A DNA stretch of 64,000 nt from Chitinophaga filiformis. GTDB taxonomy: Bacteria > Bacteroidota > Bacteroidia > Chitinophagales > Chitinophagaceae. The position numbers and the translations under genes are program-made. The notes beneath the pieces are model-generated. The model was given only the letters and a program-made list of their open reading frames with translations. It was not told the origin of the DNA and did no database searches. Of the stretch, positions 1 through 11,011 are shown piece by piece; the stretch's first letter is position 1, and each line of letters opens with the position of its first letter. The stretch is from NCBI RefSeq assembly GCF_900102545.1, contig NZ_FNBN01000003.1, forward strand, positions 343,330 to 407,329, in the 5' to 3' direction.

Positions 1-3000
1 ACACTGAGTGAGTGGCAGACGGCCAGTTTGCAGGATGCCAGCTCTTTTGCTGTTAATCCTTTCTACCAGGATATCGTGGGCGGTAACTATTCTGCTACCA
101 GTGCTATGCTGAACAACAGGGGCACAGTAGTGAATGTAGCGGTAGATATCAACAACGCATCGCGTAATGTGAGCGCCCCTGACCTGGGAGCATATGAGTT
201 CACGCCTCCTCCCTGCGTAACGCCGCCTACAGGTGGTACCGCCCTGGTGAGTAAGCCGGTAGTGTGTGCGGGGAACCAGGTGATACTGAGTCTGACAGGC
301 AACACAATGGGTATGTCGCAGATCTATCAGTGGCAATATTCCACTACTGCCGCCGGTCCTTACACAAACCTGGGCTCGCCATCAGAATATGCGGATACTA
401 CCATCACAGCAACAAGCACGTTGTACTACAGGGCCTCGCTGACCTGTGGAGTTAGTACCAGTTATTCGGCACCGGTATTGCTGACAGTGAATAACGCATT
501 GCCAGGCAATACTTATACGATCGACAAAAATACCCCAGCCAGTCCTACTAACTTTGTAAGCTTTAATGCAGCTAAAGAGGCCATGCTGTGTGGCATATCC
601 GGCCCGGTGATCTTTGAAGTAGTGGCCGGTCGTACAACTTATGAAGAACAACTGATACTGGATTCTATACCGGGTACTTCTGCTATCAATACGATCACTT
701 TCAGAGGTAATGGCAACACCATTCATTTCAGTGGTGATAACGCGGCGGAAAGAGCAGTGATCAAACTGCGTAAGGCAGATCATATCACGTTCGACAGCTT
801 GCGCATAGATGCAACAGGTACAGGCGCTTATGGTTATGGCATACAGCTGTTCAATCATGCCGACAGCAATACCATTACCCGTTGTGAGATCATCGCAAAA
901 GCCGACGCGACAGATGCTCAATACAATGGTATCGTTGTTAGTTCTTCAGATCAGGATGCGGACAATTCAACCGGCAACAACTGGTGCGATGCCAACGTAT
1001 TTACTAAGAATAAGATTTCCGGAGGATACTATGGTATTACGCTGACGGGTATCAGCAACGGTATAACAAAGAACAATGTGGTGGCGGGGAATAAGGTACT
1101 GGACTACTATAGTGCCGGTATCAAGGTAAGATACAGCGTCAACAACCAGGTAACTGAGAATACTATCGACCGTCCGACCCGTCAGGATAACGACTGGAGC
1201 GTATATGGTATCTCGCTTGGCGGACGTGCCGATGGTGCTAAGATTGCCCGTAATAAGATTGCCAATGCTACGCCGCAGGCGGATGATTATACCTACTATG
1301 GTATTTCACTGGATAATCTGACCATTGATGATACAAAACCAGATACAGTTGTCAACAACATCATCTATAATCTGAACAGCAGTGGTAGCCGTTATGGTAT
1401 TTATGTGAGCTGGACTGCTAACATAGTTATTACACACAATACGGTATCTGTTGACCGTGCAGGAAGTGATCTGACGTGGGAGGGGTCCACAGGCGCTTAT
1501 CTCAACTTTAGCGATAATGTGAAATTCACCAATAACAATATCACTGTAACAAGTACAGGAACGGCCCCAAAACATGCAATAGAGATAAATGGCGGAACTG
1601 TCTCCCATCAGAACAATAACTATTTCGTAAAAGCCGGCGGTACGGACAACTATACCGGTGACTTCAACGGAGACCGCAGAACATTGGCTGACTGGAAGAC
1701 GGCTACACTACAGGATACTTCTGCTACAGACTACGATCCTATCTACACAAACCTGGCCGGTGGCAACCTGTCTCCATTATTCTACAAGATGGATAACACT
1801 GGTACGCCGGAAGGTATTGCTATTGACATTCTGGGTAAGCCAAGAAGTACTACCACACCAGACGTGGGTGCTTACGAAATAAACATGCCGCTTTGCCAGA
1901 CGCCTATCAACGCAGGTAAGGCAGTAGTAGATCCAAACGCAGGTATCTGTATGGGTACTATGATCTCGCTCGACCTGGTAGATAATGCAACAGCCGGTAA
2001 GCTCACTTATCAGTGGCAGGCTTCCTACTCTGCAACAGGTCCATGGATCTATATCAGTGATACAGCTTTCATCCCTTCATTCAAAACAGAACTGGGGACT
2101 AACAATTACTTCCGTTGTCAGCTGGTATGTAGCAATACAGATACTGCGTGGTCTGTAGTTACTTCAGTAAATATGAACCAGCCGCTCGTCAAAGGTATCT
2201 ATACCATTAACCCGACCGGTACAGGTAACAGGAACTTTACTTCATTCAAATCAGCCGTAGCTGCAATGGAATGTGGTATCGCCGGCGAAGTGATCTTCGA
2301 CGTAGTACCGGGTACTTATACAGAACAGGTATACATGCACAGGATCCCTGGTGCATCAGATACCAGCCGCGTAACCTTCCGCAGTCAGAATGGCAATCCT
2401 GCTTCTGTTATATTGACCTTTGCAGGAACAACCGCTAGCAACTATGTACTGAAGCTCGACAGTGCCAGCTATATTACTTATAAGAATATTACTATCACTG
2501 CCAGCAGTGCTACCAACGGACGTGCAGTAGTATTTGATGGTAATGCTATCAAAGACAGCCTGCTGAACAACACGATCAATGTTCCTGCCGTAACAGTGGA
2601 TAATACTAATGCTGTAGGCGTATTCGCAGAAGACTTCAAAGGTGGTAATATCACCATCAGTGGCAACACCATTAAGAATGGCGCCAGTGGTATTCTCTTC
2701 TCGGGTCCTTCTGATGTAGAGCAGGTGCGTGGCCTGGTAATAGACAGTAACAAGGTAAGTGGTGTGTATACAAACGGTATCAATATCAATAACGTAACCC
2801 GTCCGGTAGTGACGAAAAACGAAGTTGAGATAAAAGATCCGCTGGCCGCTACTGCTTACGGTATCGCACTGACTCATGGTGATACCGCTTACAGGGTAAC
2901 TAACAATACCGTCACTATCAGCAACACCAGTGGTAATGTATGGGGTATTGCGCTCCAGGATTGCCAGGCATCGGCAGCTGCTACCGGATTAGTAGAAGCT

Positions 3001-6000
3001 AACAGAATAGCAGCAGTAGCAGGCAATACCGGCATGATCTGGGGATTGGCTAACAACGGCGCTACTTACAACACCACGGTAAATAACGTGATCAGTGTGA
3101 AAACGACCGGTGCAGTAGCCTATGGCCTGTACAGCAACCAGGGTAATAATATCAACTACTATAATAACTCTGTATACAATGCTTCAACCGCAGCAGGTGC
3201 AAATGTAGCGGGATACTTCTCTCATACGAATGCTACTGAAGGCAATGTGAAACTGCGGAACAATATCTTCTCCAATGAAGGTGGCGGCGTAGCAGCAGAA
3301 ATAGTGTACAGCAACTTTATCAACAGCGATTACAATACTTATTATACAACAGGTCCGGTACTGATCTCAAGAAGTGGTACAAGTGATGATTATGATAACC
3401 TGACTGACTGGATCGCTGCTTCTGATCTGGATATCAGTTCCATTGTGTATAAACCTGCCTTTGCAAATACAACCACACTGGAACCTGAACTGAGTAATCC
3501 GGATGTATGGGCTATCCATGGCCGTGGTGTGCAGATACCAGGTAATGATCATGATATCAACAGGCAATCCAGACCAGTAACCTTAACAGCAGGTGTGCCT
3601 GATATGGGGGCTTATGAATTCCTGCCAACGGCACAACCGACAGTACTACAAGCTATTCCTGCTGTACCGGCTCCTGGTATTACCCAGCAGTTCCTCTATG
3701 GTTCTGATACGGTAGCGAAGATCACATGGGATCCTAATACAGCCGTACCAACAGGTATCACCCTGAAACGTTACTCTGGCGTAATGCCGCCAAACCTGGC
3801 GCCGGGTACAGCCTTCATGTACTTCTATACAGATGTGGACGTAACTGGTGGTGGCGCGTATAAATTCAACCTGGAACAGTTCTATGTGGATTCCTGGCTG
3901 GGATATATGGATAGAGAGAAGAACGTACGCCTGGGTAGAACCAATGCTGCCAATACCTGGATCGTCAATGATAGCAGTACGGTAGATGTAGCGAAGAATA
4001 TCATTGCTGATACCGCTCTCCAATATCTCGACAAATTCACCGGTTTAAGAGGCAACCTGATCTTCGAACATGAAGGTCCTGCCAGTGCAGATACTTCAAA
4101 TATCGGTACCCGTTTCTGGGTAGGGTATGGTCACAACAGGTCGTTCATGACTAACAATAGCCAGAACCTGGCCCTTTATCTGGTTGCCGGACAAACAGAT
4201 GCGCATGTAGTGGTGAAAGTAAATGGCACCGCCTGGGGTAAGGATTACCTGGTGCCTGCCAATACCAGCCTGACTACCGATATGATACCTAAATCAGGAC
4301 TGAGCGATGCACGTCTGACAGGTGAGGGTTTATATCCTTTCGGCATCAGCATAGAGAGTGATGCACCAATCACTGCATATGCACATCAATATAGTTCACA
4401 GACAGCCGGTGCTACATTGCTGATGCCTGTCGGTACTTACGGTTATGAATACCGTCCGATGCCGGCCCACCAGCTTGGAGATGCTAATTCCTTCTCATGG
4501 TTCTATATCATTGCTGATAATGACAGCACAGTAGTAGAGATTACGCCATCACAGGCCACCATCGGCGGACATGCAGCTGGCCAGCCGTTCACCGTAACAC
4601 TGAACAGAGGTGATGTATACCAGGTATTAGGCGCGCTGAAAGGCCTGAATGAAGGCAATGACCTCTCCGGTAGTATCGTACGCTCCGTACAGAATCCGAA
4701 TGGTAAGTGTTATCCGGTAGCCGTATTTTCCGGTAACAGCTATACCGCCTTCGGTTGCGGTGGTACAGGTGGATTCGGGTCTGATGGTGATAACGTTATC
4801 CAACAGAACCAGCCGGTACAATCATGGGGTAAGACCTTCATGACGGCGCCAACTTCCGGTATGGCTGACCCGATACGCCTCATGACAAATATCTATCGTG
4901 TACTGGTGAAAGATCCTGCAACCGTGGTGACAAGGAACAATACACTGCTGACAGGTTTGATCAATAACAGCTACTATGAATTTGAAAGTAAGACTGCCGA
5001 TTATATCGTAGCCGATAAGCCGGTAACAGTAGCACAATACTTCACTATCGATGGTTCCTGCAACAATGCACCGGGTGGCGACGTAGACATGGTTTACCTC
5101 ACACCGGTAGAGCAGGCAGTGAAGAAGGCTACTTTCTACCGCAATAATGAAGCAGGGGTAAGCTATAATTTCGTTACCCTGGTGATCCATAAGCAAGGCC
5201 TGAACTCCCTGCTGATAGATGGTAGCAATGCATTCAGCTACGCTTATAATCATCCGAACAGACCAAACTATGTGGTAATAGTAAGACGTTGGAACGCTGG
5301 TGATGCACTCAGTACCATTAAGAGCGATTCTGCCTTCACCGCTATCACCTATGGTTTTGGTACTGACGTAAGCTATGCATATAACGTAGGCATGCAGATC
5401 AGGAACCTGAATGTGCAGCCTGCAATCACCAACATAAATAACGGAACAGGTAATAAGAGTACTTATACCTGTGCTAAGACACCGTTCCGCCTCACGGCAC
5501 TGTTGCCAATGGTGCCGGCTACGCTGACATGGCAACTGAGCCAGGTAAGCAACCTACAGCCTGCTGCAGATGTGGTAACCAATAACCCGGTACCTGCAGA
5601 CACCCTGTTGATCGATGGCCAGACTTACTACAAGTATGAGATCGGCACAGATTATACATTCACGACTCCTGGAACTTACCAGATTCCAGTAAAAGTAACC
5701 AATCCTGATATAGCCAGCTGTGACAACAGTATCACTACTTACCTGAGTGTAAAAGTGATAGCTGCGCCATTGGTTGACTTCTCTATCAGCTACAATGGTT
5801 GTATCAGTGATATCGCTGTATTCAACGGAACAGCAGTTAGTGAGAACAATGCAGCGATCAGTAAATGGGAATGGAAGTTTGGCGATGGTACTACAGCAGA
5901 TACCCGCAGCGTAACCAAACAGTATGCGGCTGCTGGTAGCTATACACAGGAACTGAAGGTGATCACAAAAGACGGTTGTGTGGGAGATACCGTGAAAACA

Positions 6001-6798
6001 ATAGACGTAAACGAACCGGTAGCAGCTACGCTCAATACGGACACACTGAGGATCTGTGCGCATACCGATGCTACATTCTCAGTACAGAACCCTGATCCGA
6101 ATGCTTCTTACAACTGGTACAATGCTGCTACAGGCGGTGCATTGATCAAAGCAGGTGCAACACTTGAAATAAAAGATGCTACAAGCCCTGCGGTATACTA
6201 TGTAGAAACAACAAAAGGTGGTTGTGCCGGTATGGCGCGTACGCCTGCAGTATTGCTGGTATTGCCGCAGCTGGGAACGCCGGTGCTCAAAGTAGATTCA
6301 GTAGGAGTGGACATGATCCGCTTCATCTGGAATGAGATCAGCGGAGCAGCAGGCTACCTGGTATCGCTCGACAATGGCGCTACCTGGATCACACCTTCCT
6401 CCGGAGCTCAGGGTCTTGAACATGTAATCAGAGGTCTTAAACCACAGCAGTCGGTAACACTGCTGGTGAAGGCTACAGGTTGCGAGGATAAAGTATCCCA
6501 GGCGGTTACCGGTAAAACATTACCTGATGGAGTATATATCCCTTCAGGCTTCTCACCAAACGGAGATGGATTGAACGATGTATGGCAGGTATATGGTGCA
6601 GTGGTAAGAGAGATCCATTTCATGGTATTCAACCAGTGGGGTGAGAAGATATTCGAATCCAACAGTCAGCAACTTGGATGGGATGGTAGTTACAAAGGCA
6701 AGGCACAACCTTCCGGTGTATACATCTACATCTGCAAACTGAAATTGGCTGATGGTACCCAGATAGACAGAAAAGGTACGCTCAACCTCTTGAGGTAA
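1..6798 (+). CDS. Giant modular surface protein with T9SS type B sorting domain (5' end outside window)
   Basis: The reading frame is open from base 1. The first possible start codon (TTG at 28) falls inside a conserved module, so the true start lies upstream. The protein is modular: an Ig-like segment (Cys-rich, YQWQ) followed by a right-handed beta-helix ending in GAYEF/GAYEI. Such endings fall near nt 200, 1870 and 3610, giving repeat units of about 560-580 residues. Next come an IgGFc-binding-like domain (nt about 4100-5400, starting FWVGYGH), one PKD domain (about 5760-6010) and a C-terminal gliding-motility/CHU_C domain from about 6530 (PSGFSPNGDGLNDVW). The last is the type B signal for T9SS export. 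It is likely a secreted or cell-surface adhesin. It sits 16 bp upstream of a second type B protein and in the same run as two PorP/SprF proteins, which in Flavobacterium assist type B clients. The ligand is unknown. Confidence 0.9.
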   Translation, partial: TLSEWQTASLQDASSFAVNPFYQDIVGGNYSATSAMLNNRGTVVNVAVDINNASRNVSAPDLGAYEFTPPPCVTPPTGGTALVSKPVVCAGNQVILSLTGNTMGMSQIYQWQYSTTAAGPYTNLGSPSEYADTTITATSTLYYRASLTCGVSTSYSAPVLLTVNNALPGNTYTIDKNTPASPTNFVSFNAAKEAMLCGISGPVIFEVVAGRTTYEEQLILDSIPGTSAINTITFRGNGNTIHFSGDNAAERAVIKLRKADHITFDSLRIDATGTGAYGYGIQLFNHADSNTITRCEIIAKADATDAQYNGIVVSSSDQDADNSTGNNWCDANVFTKNKISGGYYGITLTGISNGITKNNVVAGNKVLDYYSAGIKVRYSVNNQVTENTIDRPTRQDNDWSVYGISLGGRADGAKIARNKIANATPQADDYTYYGISLDNLTIDDTKPDTVVNNIIYNLNSSGSRYGIYVSWTANIVITHNTVSVDRAGSDLTWEGSTGAYLNFSDNVKFTNNNITVTSTGTAPKHAIEINGGTVSHQNNNYFVKAGGTDNYTGDFNGDRRTLADWKTATLQDTSATDYDPIYTNLAGGNLSPLFYKMDNTGTPEGIAIDILGKPRSTTTPDVGAYEINMPLCQTPINAGKAVVDPNAGICMGTMISLDLVDNATAGKLTYQWQASYSATGPWIYISDTAFIPSFKTELGTNNYFRCQLVCSNTDTAWSVVTSVNMNQPLVKGIYTINPTGTGNRNFTSFKSAVAAMECGIAGEVIFDVVPGTYTEQVYMHRIPGASDTSRVTFRSQNGNPASVILTFAGTTASNYVLKLDSASYITYKNITITASSATNGRAVVFDGNAIKDSLLNNTINVPAVTVDNTNAVGVFAEDFKGGNITISGNTIKNGASGILFSGPSDVEQVRGLVIDSNKVSGVYTNGININNVTRPVVTKNEVEIKDPLAATAYGIALTHGDTAYRVTNNTVTISNTSGNVWGIALQDCQASAAATGLVEANRIAAVAGNTGMIWGLANNGATYNTTVNNVISVKTTGAVAYGLYSNQGNNINYYNNSVYNASTAAGANVAGYFSHTNATEGNVKLRNNIFSNEGGGVAAEIVYSNFINSDYNTYYTTGPVLISRSGTSDDYDNLTDWIAASDLDISSIVYKPAFANTTTLEPELSNPDVWAIHGRGVQIPGNDHDINRQSRPVTLTAGVPDMGAYEFLPTAQPTVLQAIPAVPAPGITQQFLYGSDTVAKITWDPNTAVPTGITLKRYSGVMPPNLAPGTAFMYFYTDVDVTGGGAYKFNLEQFYVDSWLGYMDREKNVRLGRTNAANTWIVNDSSTVDVAKNIIADTALQYLDKFTGLRGNLIFEHEGPASADTSNIGTRFWVGYGHNRSFMTNNSQNLALYLVAGQTDAHVVVKVNGTAWGKDYLVPANTSLTTDMIPKSGLSDARLTGEGLYPFGISIESDAPITAYAHQYSSQTAGATLLMPVGTYGYEYRPMPAHQLGDANSFSWFYIIADNDSTVVEITPSQATIGGHAAGQPFTVTLNRGDVYQVLGALKGLNEGNDLSGSIVRSVQNPNGKCYPVAVFSGNSYTAFGCGGTGGFGSDGDNVIQQNQPVQSWGKTFMTAPTSGMADPIRLMTNIYRVLVKDPATVVTRNNTLLTGLINNSYYEFESKTADYIVADKPVTVAQYFTIDGSCNNAPGGDVDMVYLTPVEQAVKKATFYRNNEAGVSYNFVTLVIHKQGLNSLLIDGSNAFSYAYNHPNRPNYVVIVRRWNAGDALSTIKSDSAFTAITYGFGTDVSYAYNVGMQIRNLNVQPAITNINNGTGNKSTYTCAKTPFRLTALLPMVPATLTWQLSQVSNLQPAADVVTNNPVPADTLLIDGQTYYKYEIGTDYTFTTPGTYQIPVKVTNPDIASCDNSITTYLSVKVIAAPLVDFSISYNGCISDIAVFNGTAVSENNAAISKWEWKFGDGTTADTRSVTKQYAAAGSYTQELKVITKDGCVGDTVKTIDVNEPVAATLNTDTLRICAHTDATFSVQNPDPNASYNWYNAATGGALIKAGATLEIKDATSPAVYYVETTKGGCAGMARTPAVLLVLPQLGTPVLKVDSVGVDMIRFIWNEISGAAGYLVSLDNGATWITPSSGAQGLEHVIRGLKPQQSVTLLVKATGCEDKVSQAVTGKTLPDGVYIPSGFSPNGDGLNDVWQVYGAVVREIHFMVFNQWGEKIFESNSQQLGWDGSYKGKAQPSGVYIYICKLKLADGTQIDRKGTLNLLR

Positions 6799-6814
6799 TA
6801 CTAAAAATGGTTTT

Positions 6815-9800
6815 ATGGAGAAATGGACGTTACTTTCAACCAGACGATTCTTTGCTTGCTATTGCTCTCCGCCTCAGGGCGGGGGCACTGGCAGCAGGAA
6901 GTTGCTCCGCAGTCTGACAGGTATCCTGTTGATACTGCTGACTTGTTTGCAAACCCAGGGTCAGAACTTATCCAACAGAGGTAAAAGTTTCTGGGTAGGA
7001 TATGGCCACCACCAGTTTATGGAGCCCAACAGGGGCAACTCACAGGAAATGGTATTGTACCTGAGTGCAGAAGAACCGGCTAATGTGACCGTGAATATAG
7101 ATGGCACTACCTGGACAAGAACCTACAGCATCCCTGCCAACACTGTTATCGCTACAGACCAGATTCCCAAAACAGGCACCTTCGACGCCAGGTTATATTC
7201 AGTACCTCCTACATTCGGTGGTACAGGAGGAGAGGGGCTCTTTACCAAAAAAGGGATCCATATCGTGAGTGATGTACCTATCGTAGCATATGCGCACATA
7301 TATGGATCTGCTTCTTCGGGCGCTACCATGCTGATGCCGGAGGATACATGGGGTTACTATTATGTGTCACTGAACAGCCAGCAGGACTATGATTTTGACT
7401 GTTTCTCCTGGATGTTTGTAGTAGCGAAAGATAATAATACCAGGGTAGAGATCACACCCTCCGTACCAACCCGTAACGGTAAACTGCCCGGTGTGCCTTT
7501 TACGGTTACACTGAATAAGGGAGAGATCTACCAGGTGATAGGCGCCTCCTTAGGAGGTAGTGCCGGTCATGAAATGACAGGTACTACAATAAGGTCTATC
7601 GCCAATGCAAATGATACCTGTTTCCCGATAGCCGTATTCTCCGGCAGTAGCCGTACTACTATTGCCTGTGCCGGTAATTTCGGTTCCAGTGGCGACAACA
7701 ATATACAGCAGGTCTTTCCTTCCCAGGCATGGGGAAAACGTTATCTCACAGCACCTACTTCTACGGATAATACAGCAGGTAGTTTCATGACCAATCCATA
7801 TAAAGTGGTGGTGAAAGATCCGACTACAATTGTAAAGCGTAATGGTGTGCAGTTAACCGGTCTTCAGAATAATGCTTACTACGAATTTGAAAGTAGCACA
7901 CCTGATTATATAGAATCAGACAAACCAATTCTCATCGCCCAATACATGGCATCCACGGGTGCCTGTCCTAATACAGGTGGAGATGGAGATCCAGAAATGA
8001 TCTACCTCAGCCCTGTTGAGCAATCCATTAAACGCATAGGTTTTTACAGGAATAACAGGGAGAGTATATGGGTGAATTATCTCACTATGATCATTCCCAC
8101 AAAAGGAATGGAAACACTGAAGATTGATGGTCAGCCTAATGCCTGGACCTATACTACGCCGCATCCAAACAAAGCTGGCTATTCAGTAGTTGTAAAAAGA
8201 TGGAATTCCAACCAGGCGCAGGCTATTGTACAAAGTGATTCTGCATTTACAGCTGTTACCTATGGTTTAGGCTCTGTGGAAAGCTATGGCTATAATGCAG
8301 GTACTCTCATAAATAACCTGAACGTAATAGGTGTTATTCACAATGAACAGGACACCTCCTCTTATAAAAACGAATTTACCTGTACACAGACGCCTGTAGA
8401 ACTATCGGTGCTCCTGGCATACAAGCCGACAGCCATGCAATGGAACATCAGCAAGCTGGGAAACCAGATCACCCCCAATGCTGACGTATCTCTTACCAAT
8501 CCTCAGCCTACCGGCGAAGAACTGGTGAACGGCGTACCGTATTATAAATATACTTTACCGGGTACTTATCTCTTCAGTACCATTGGTACTTACGAGATTC
8601 CCATTACCAATACACACCCGAGTATTGAAAAATGTGATCATAAAGAAGAAGTGAAAATTACTGTAGATGTTAAACGTAAGCCAACAGCCTCTTTTAAAAT
8701 TGATTTCACAGGTTGTACTATGGATACTGTTTACTTCAAAGGTGATAGTAGTGGAAACGGGTATGATATTGATCGCTGGAAATGGCTTTTCCCGGGCGCA
8801 GTACAGGATAGCGGTGCATTGGTGAAGCGCAGGTTCCCGGTAGGACAACAGAATGTTAAACTAAGCGTGATCTCCAAAGAAGGATGTCTGGCGGATACGA
8901 CCATTCCGGTAACAGTAGTAGCAAAACCAGTCGCTGATTTTACTACCGTGCCTGCCGCACTTTGTGAAGGAGGCAGTATTATGCTGACTGACAGAGCTAC
9001 CTATGGTGGTACGGCTCCTATGAAGAACTGGTACTGGAACTTTGGAAATGATACTACTGCTTCACTGGATAAAGGAACAGCGCAGACTGCCAACTATTCC
9101 AAATTCGGCACATATACTGTATCGCATGTTGTAAAGATCAGTGACCTGTGTGTAAGTGATACGGTGAAGAAGCAGATACAGGTCAATGCCAAACCAGTAT
9201 TAGGCTTCACTTATCCTGCAGCTTGTCTGGATGCCAATGGTCTTGTACAGTTCACCAGCACAACGACGGTACCCGATGGACAGGCTATCAGCACTTATAC
9301 CTGGGACTTCGGAGATGCTAATGCTACGCCGGCAAACCCTAATACTTCCACTGTGGCAAACCCACAGCATAGCTATACAAACTTTGGTACGTATAATATC
9401 AAATATACTGTTACCACTGCCCAGGGATGTACAAAAGACACAACAGTGTCTGCCACTTTCAACCTGAAGCCGCGTTTAACCTTCACAGCGCTACCTGCAG
9501 TATGTGTAAACGACAAGAGAATTATATCAGTAGCAAAAGGCAGTATAACAAATGGTGTAACGGGTACTGGCATTTATAAAGGCCCGGGCGTATCTCCTGC
9601 GGGTATGTTTGATCCGTTGACGGCAGGAGCAGGTACGCATACTGTATGGTATGTGTTCACCACAAAGGGTGGTTGTGCGGATTCTATATCCGCTACCATT
9701 ACCGTGCATCCGAAACCGCAACCTGCTTTCACGGCTAACGAAAGTATCTGTCTGGGAGAGACAGTGAATTTTGCAGACCAGTCAACCATTACTACCGGCA

Positions 9801-10987
9801 ACATTACTACCTGGAAATGGAGCTTCGGAGATGGTAACAACGAAACACACACAGACAATACGCCTTTTGATAAGACATACACCACCTGGGACGCATACAA
9901 AGTAAAGCTGGTAACAGTGAGTAACAATGGCTGTGTCAGTGATACTGCATCCAGGACGATAGCCGTGCATGCTATACCGGTTACAGATTTTGCATTACCG
10001 GGTAGCATTTGTATACCTGATGGTACGGCCAGGTTCACGAACAATTCGACTATTCCTGATAATGCGGGTCTGACCTATCAGTGGACCTTCGGTGATGGTG
10101 GTACGTCAACGACTGCATCTCCGGTTTACAATTACCGCGCAGCAGGCAATTATACAGTATCGTTGATCACTACTTCAGTATATGGCTGTACAGCTACTAA
10201 AGAAAAGCTGCTGAATACTTTCTTTACACAACCGCTGGCCGACTTCTCTGTTGCACCGGATACACTGTGCCAGGGTGCTGATAATGTCTTTACAGACAGA
10301 AGTGTAGATGCCAATAACAATATCGTTTCATGGGCATGGACCTTCGGTGACGGTAGCGGGGCATCTGAAAAGAATCCTGTGAAGCGTTACAGTAAGCCGG
10401 GTAATTACCCCGTACAGCTGGTCGTAACTAATGGCGCAGGCTGCGTATCAGCACCGTTCACCAGCAATGTAGTGGTATACCTGCAGCCGGTGATAGATGC
10501 AGGACAGTCCTTCATCGTACCACAAGGCACGCCGGTAACATTCAACGCCACTGCAAATGATTCTACTGTATTGAAATTCCAATGGTCGCCGCCCAACGGA
10601 CTGTCTGACCCTGCAGCGCTGAGACCGACCCTGTATCCGATGGAAGACCAGGTATATACCCTGACTGCTATTGGAGAAGGAAGTTGTATTGCTATCGATG
10701 AATTATCAGTAAAAGTATTTAAACACGTAACAGTACCCAACGCTTTTTCTCCGAATGGCGACCAGATAAATGACAGATGGGAGCTGACCAACCTGGCTGA
10801 ATACGCAGATTGTACGGTGGAAGTATTCAACCGGTACGGACAACGCGTGTACTACTCAGAAGGCTATAAAACGCCATGGGACGGTACTTACAAGGGTCAC
10901 TTATTACCACAGGCTACCTACTATTATATCATAAAACTAAAGAATGGATTTGCACCATTAACCGGGTATGTAGTCATTTTACTTTAA
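6815..10987 (+). CDS. Large PKD-repeat surface protein with IgGFc-binding-like N-terminus and T9SS type B sorting domain
   Basis: 1390 residues. An unusually long N-terminal region (about 29 residues, containing a Pro/Gly-rich stretch over a GC-rich hairpin) precedes the hydrophobic signal segment at about residues 30-47. Residues 55-500 align with the middle of the preceding gene product (IgGFc-binding-like domain, FWVGYGH, many shared blocks). About six PKD-like repeats follow (starting near residues 622, 705, 792, 967, 1053 and 1138, typically with W.FGDG). The CHU_C type B sorting domain begins near residue 1306 (VPNAFSPNGDQINDRW). It is predicted to cross the outer membrane by T9SS and be displayed or released. 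It is 24 bp upstream of a PorP/SprF gene and almost certainly in one operon with it. Starting at ATG 6815 is the simplest choice. A TTG at 6904 would give a more ordinary signal peptide. Confidence 0.9.
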   Translation: MEKWTLLSTRRFFACYCSPPQGGGTGSRKLLRSLTGILLILLTCLQTQGQNLSNRGKSFWVGYGHHQFMEPNRGNSQEMVLYLSAEEPANVTVNIDGTTWTRTYSIPANTVIATDQIPKTGTFDARLYSVPPTFGGTGGEGLFTKKGIHIVSDVPIVAYAHIYGSASSGATMLMPEDTWGYYYVSLNSQQDYDFDCFSWMFVVAKDNNTRVEITPSVPTRNGKLPGVPFTVTLNKGEIYQVIGASLGGSAGHEMTGTTIRSIANANDTCFPIAVFSGSSRTTIACAGNFGSSGDNNIQQVFPSQAWGKRYLTAPTSTDNTAGSFMTNPYKVVVKDPTTIVKRNGVQLTGLQNNAYYEFESSTPDYIESDKPILIAQYMASTGACPNTGGDGDPEMIYLSPVEQSIKRIGFYRNNRESIWVNYLTMIIPTKGMETLKIDGQPNAWTYTTPHPNKAGYSVVVKRWNSNQAQAIVQSDSAFTAVTYGLGSVESYGYNAGTLINNLNVIGVIHNEQDTSSYKNEFTCTQTPVELSVLLAYKPTAMQWNISKLGNQITPNADVSLTNPQPTGEELVNGVPYYKYTLPGTYLFSTIGTYEIPITNTHPSIEKCDHKEEVKITVDVKRKPTASFKIDFTGCTMDTVYFKGDSSGNGYDIDRWKWLFPGAVQDSGALVKRRFPVGQQNVKLSVISKEGCLADTTIPVTVVAKPVADFTTVPAALCEGGSIMLTDRATYGGTAPMKNWYWNFGNDTTASLDKGTAQTANYSKFGTYTVSHVVKISDLCVSDTVKKQIQVNAKPVLGFTYPAACLDANGLVQFTSTTTVPDGQAISTYTWDFGDANATPANPNTSTVANPQHSYTNFGTYNIKYTVTTAQGCTKDTTVSATFNLKPRLTFTALPAVCVNDKRIISVAKGSITNGVTGTGIYKGPGVSPAGMFDPLTAGAGTHTVWYVFTTKGGCADSISATITVHPKPQPAFTANESICLGETVNFADQSTITTGNITTWKWSFGDGNNETHTDNTPFDKTYTTWDAYKVKLVTVSNNGCVSDTASRTIAVHAIPVTDFALPGSICIPDGTARFTNNSTIPDNAGLTYQWTFGDGGTSTTASPVYNYRAAGNYTVSLITTSVYGCTATKEKLLNTFFTQPLADFSVAPDTLCQGADNVFTDRSVDANNNIVSWAWTFGDGSGASEKNPVKRYSKPGNYPVQLVVTNGAGCVSAPFTSNVVVYLQPVIDAGQSFIVPQGTPVTFNATANDSTVLKFQWSPPNGLSDPAALRPTLYPMEDQVYTLTAIGEGSCIAIDELSVKVFKHVTVPNAFSPNGDQINDRWELTNLAEYADCTVEVFNRYGQRVYYSEGYKTPWDGTYKGHLLPQATYYYIIKLKNGFAPLTGYVVILL

Positions 10988-11011
10988 CAACCGCTAAAAA
11001 TATCGACCAAA

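Noticed and set aside
28..30. TTG at 28 as the start of the first gene
   Set aside because: The frame is open to base 1, and bases 1-27 code TLSEWQTAS, which matches the LADWKTATLQD block of the next module. The start is therefore upstream of the window.
4822..5535. Long open frame on the minus strand inside the first adhesin gene
   Set aside because: It lies wholly inside a strongly supported gene, has odd composition (many Cys, Tyr, Ile) and no recognisable domain. It is an antisense shadow of repetitive coding sequence, as are the other minus-strand frames here.
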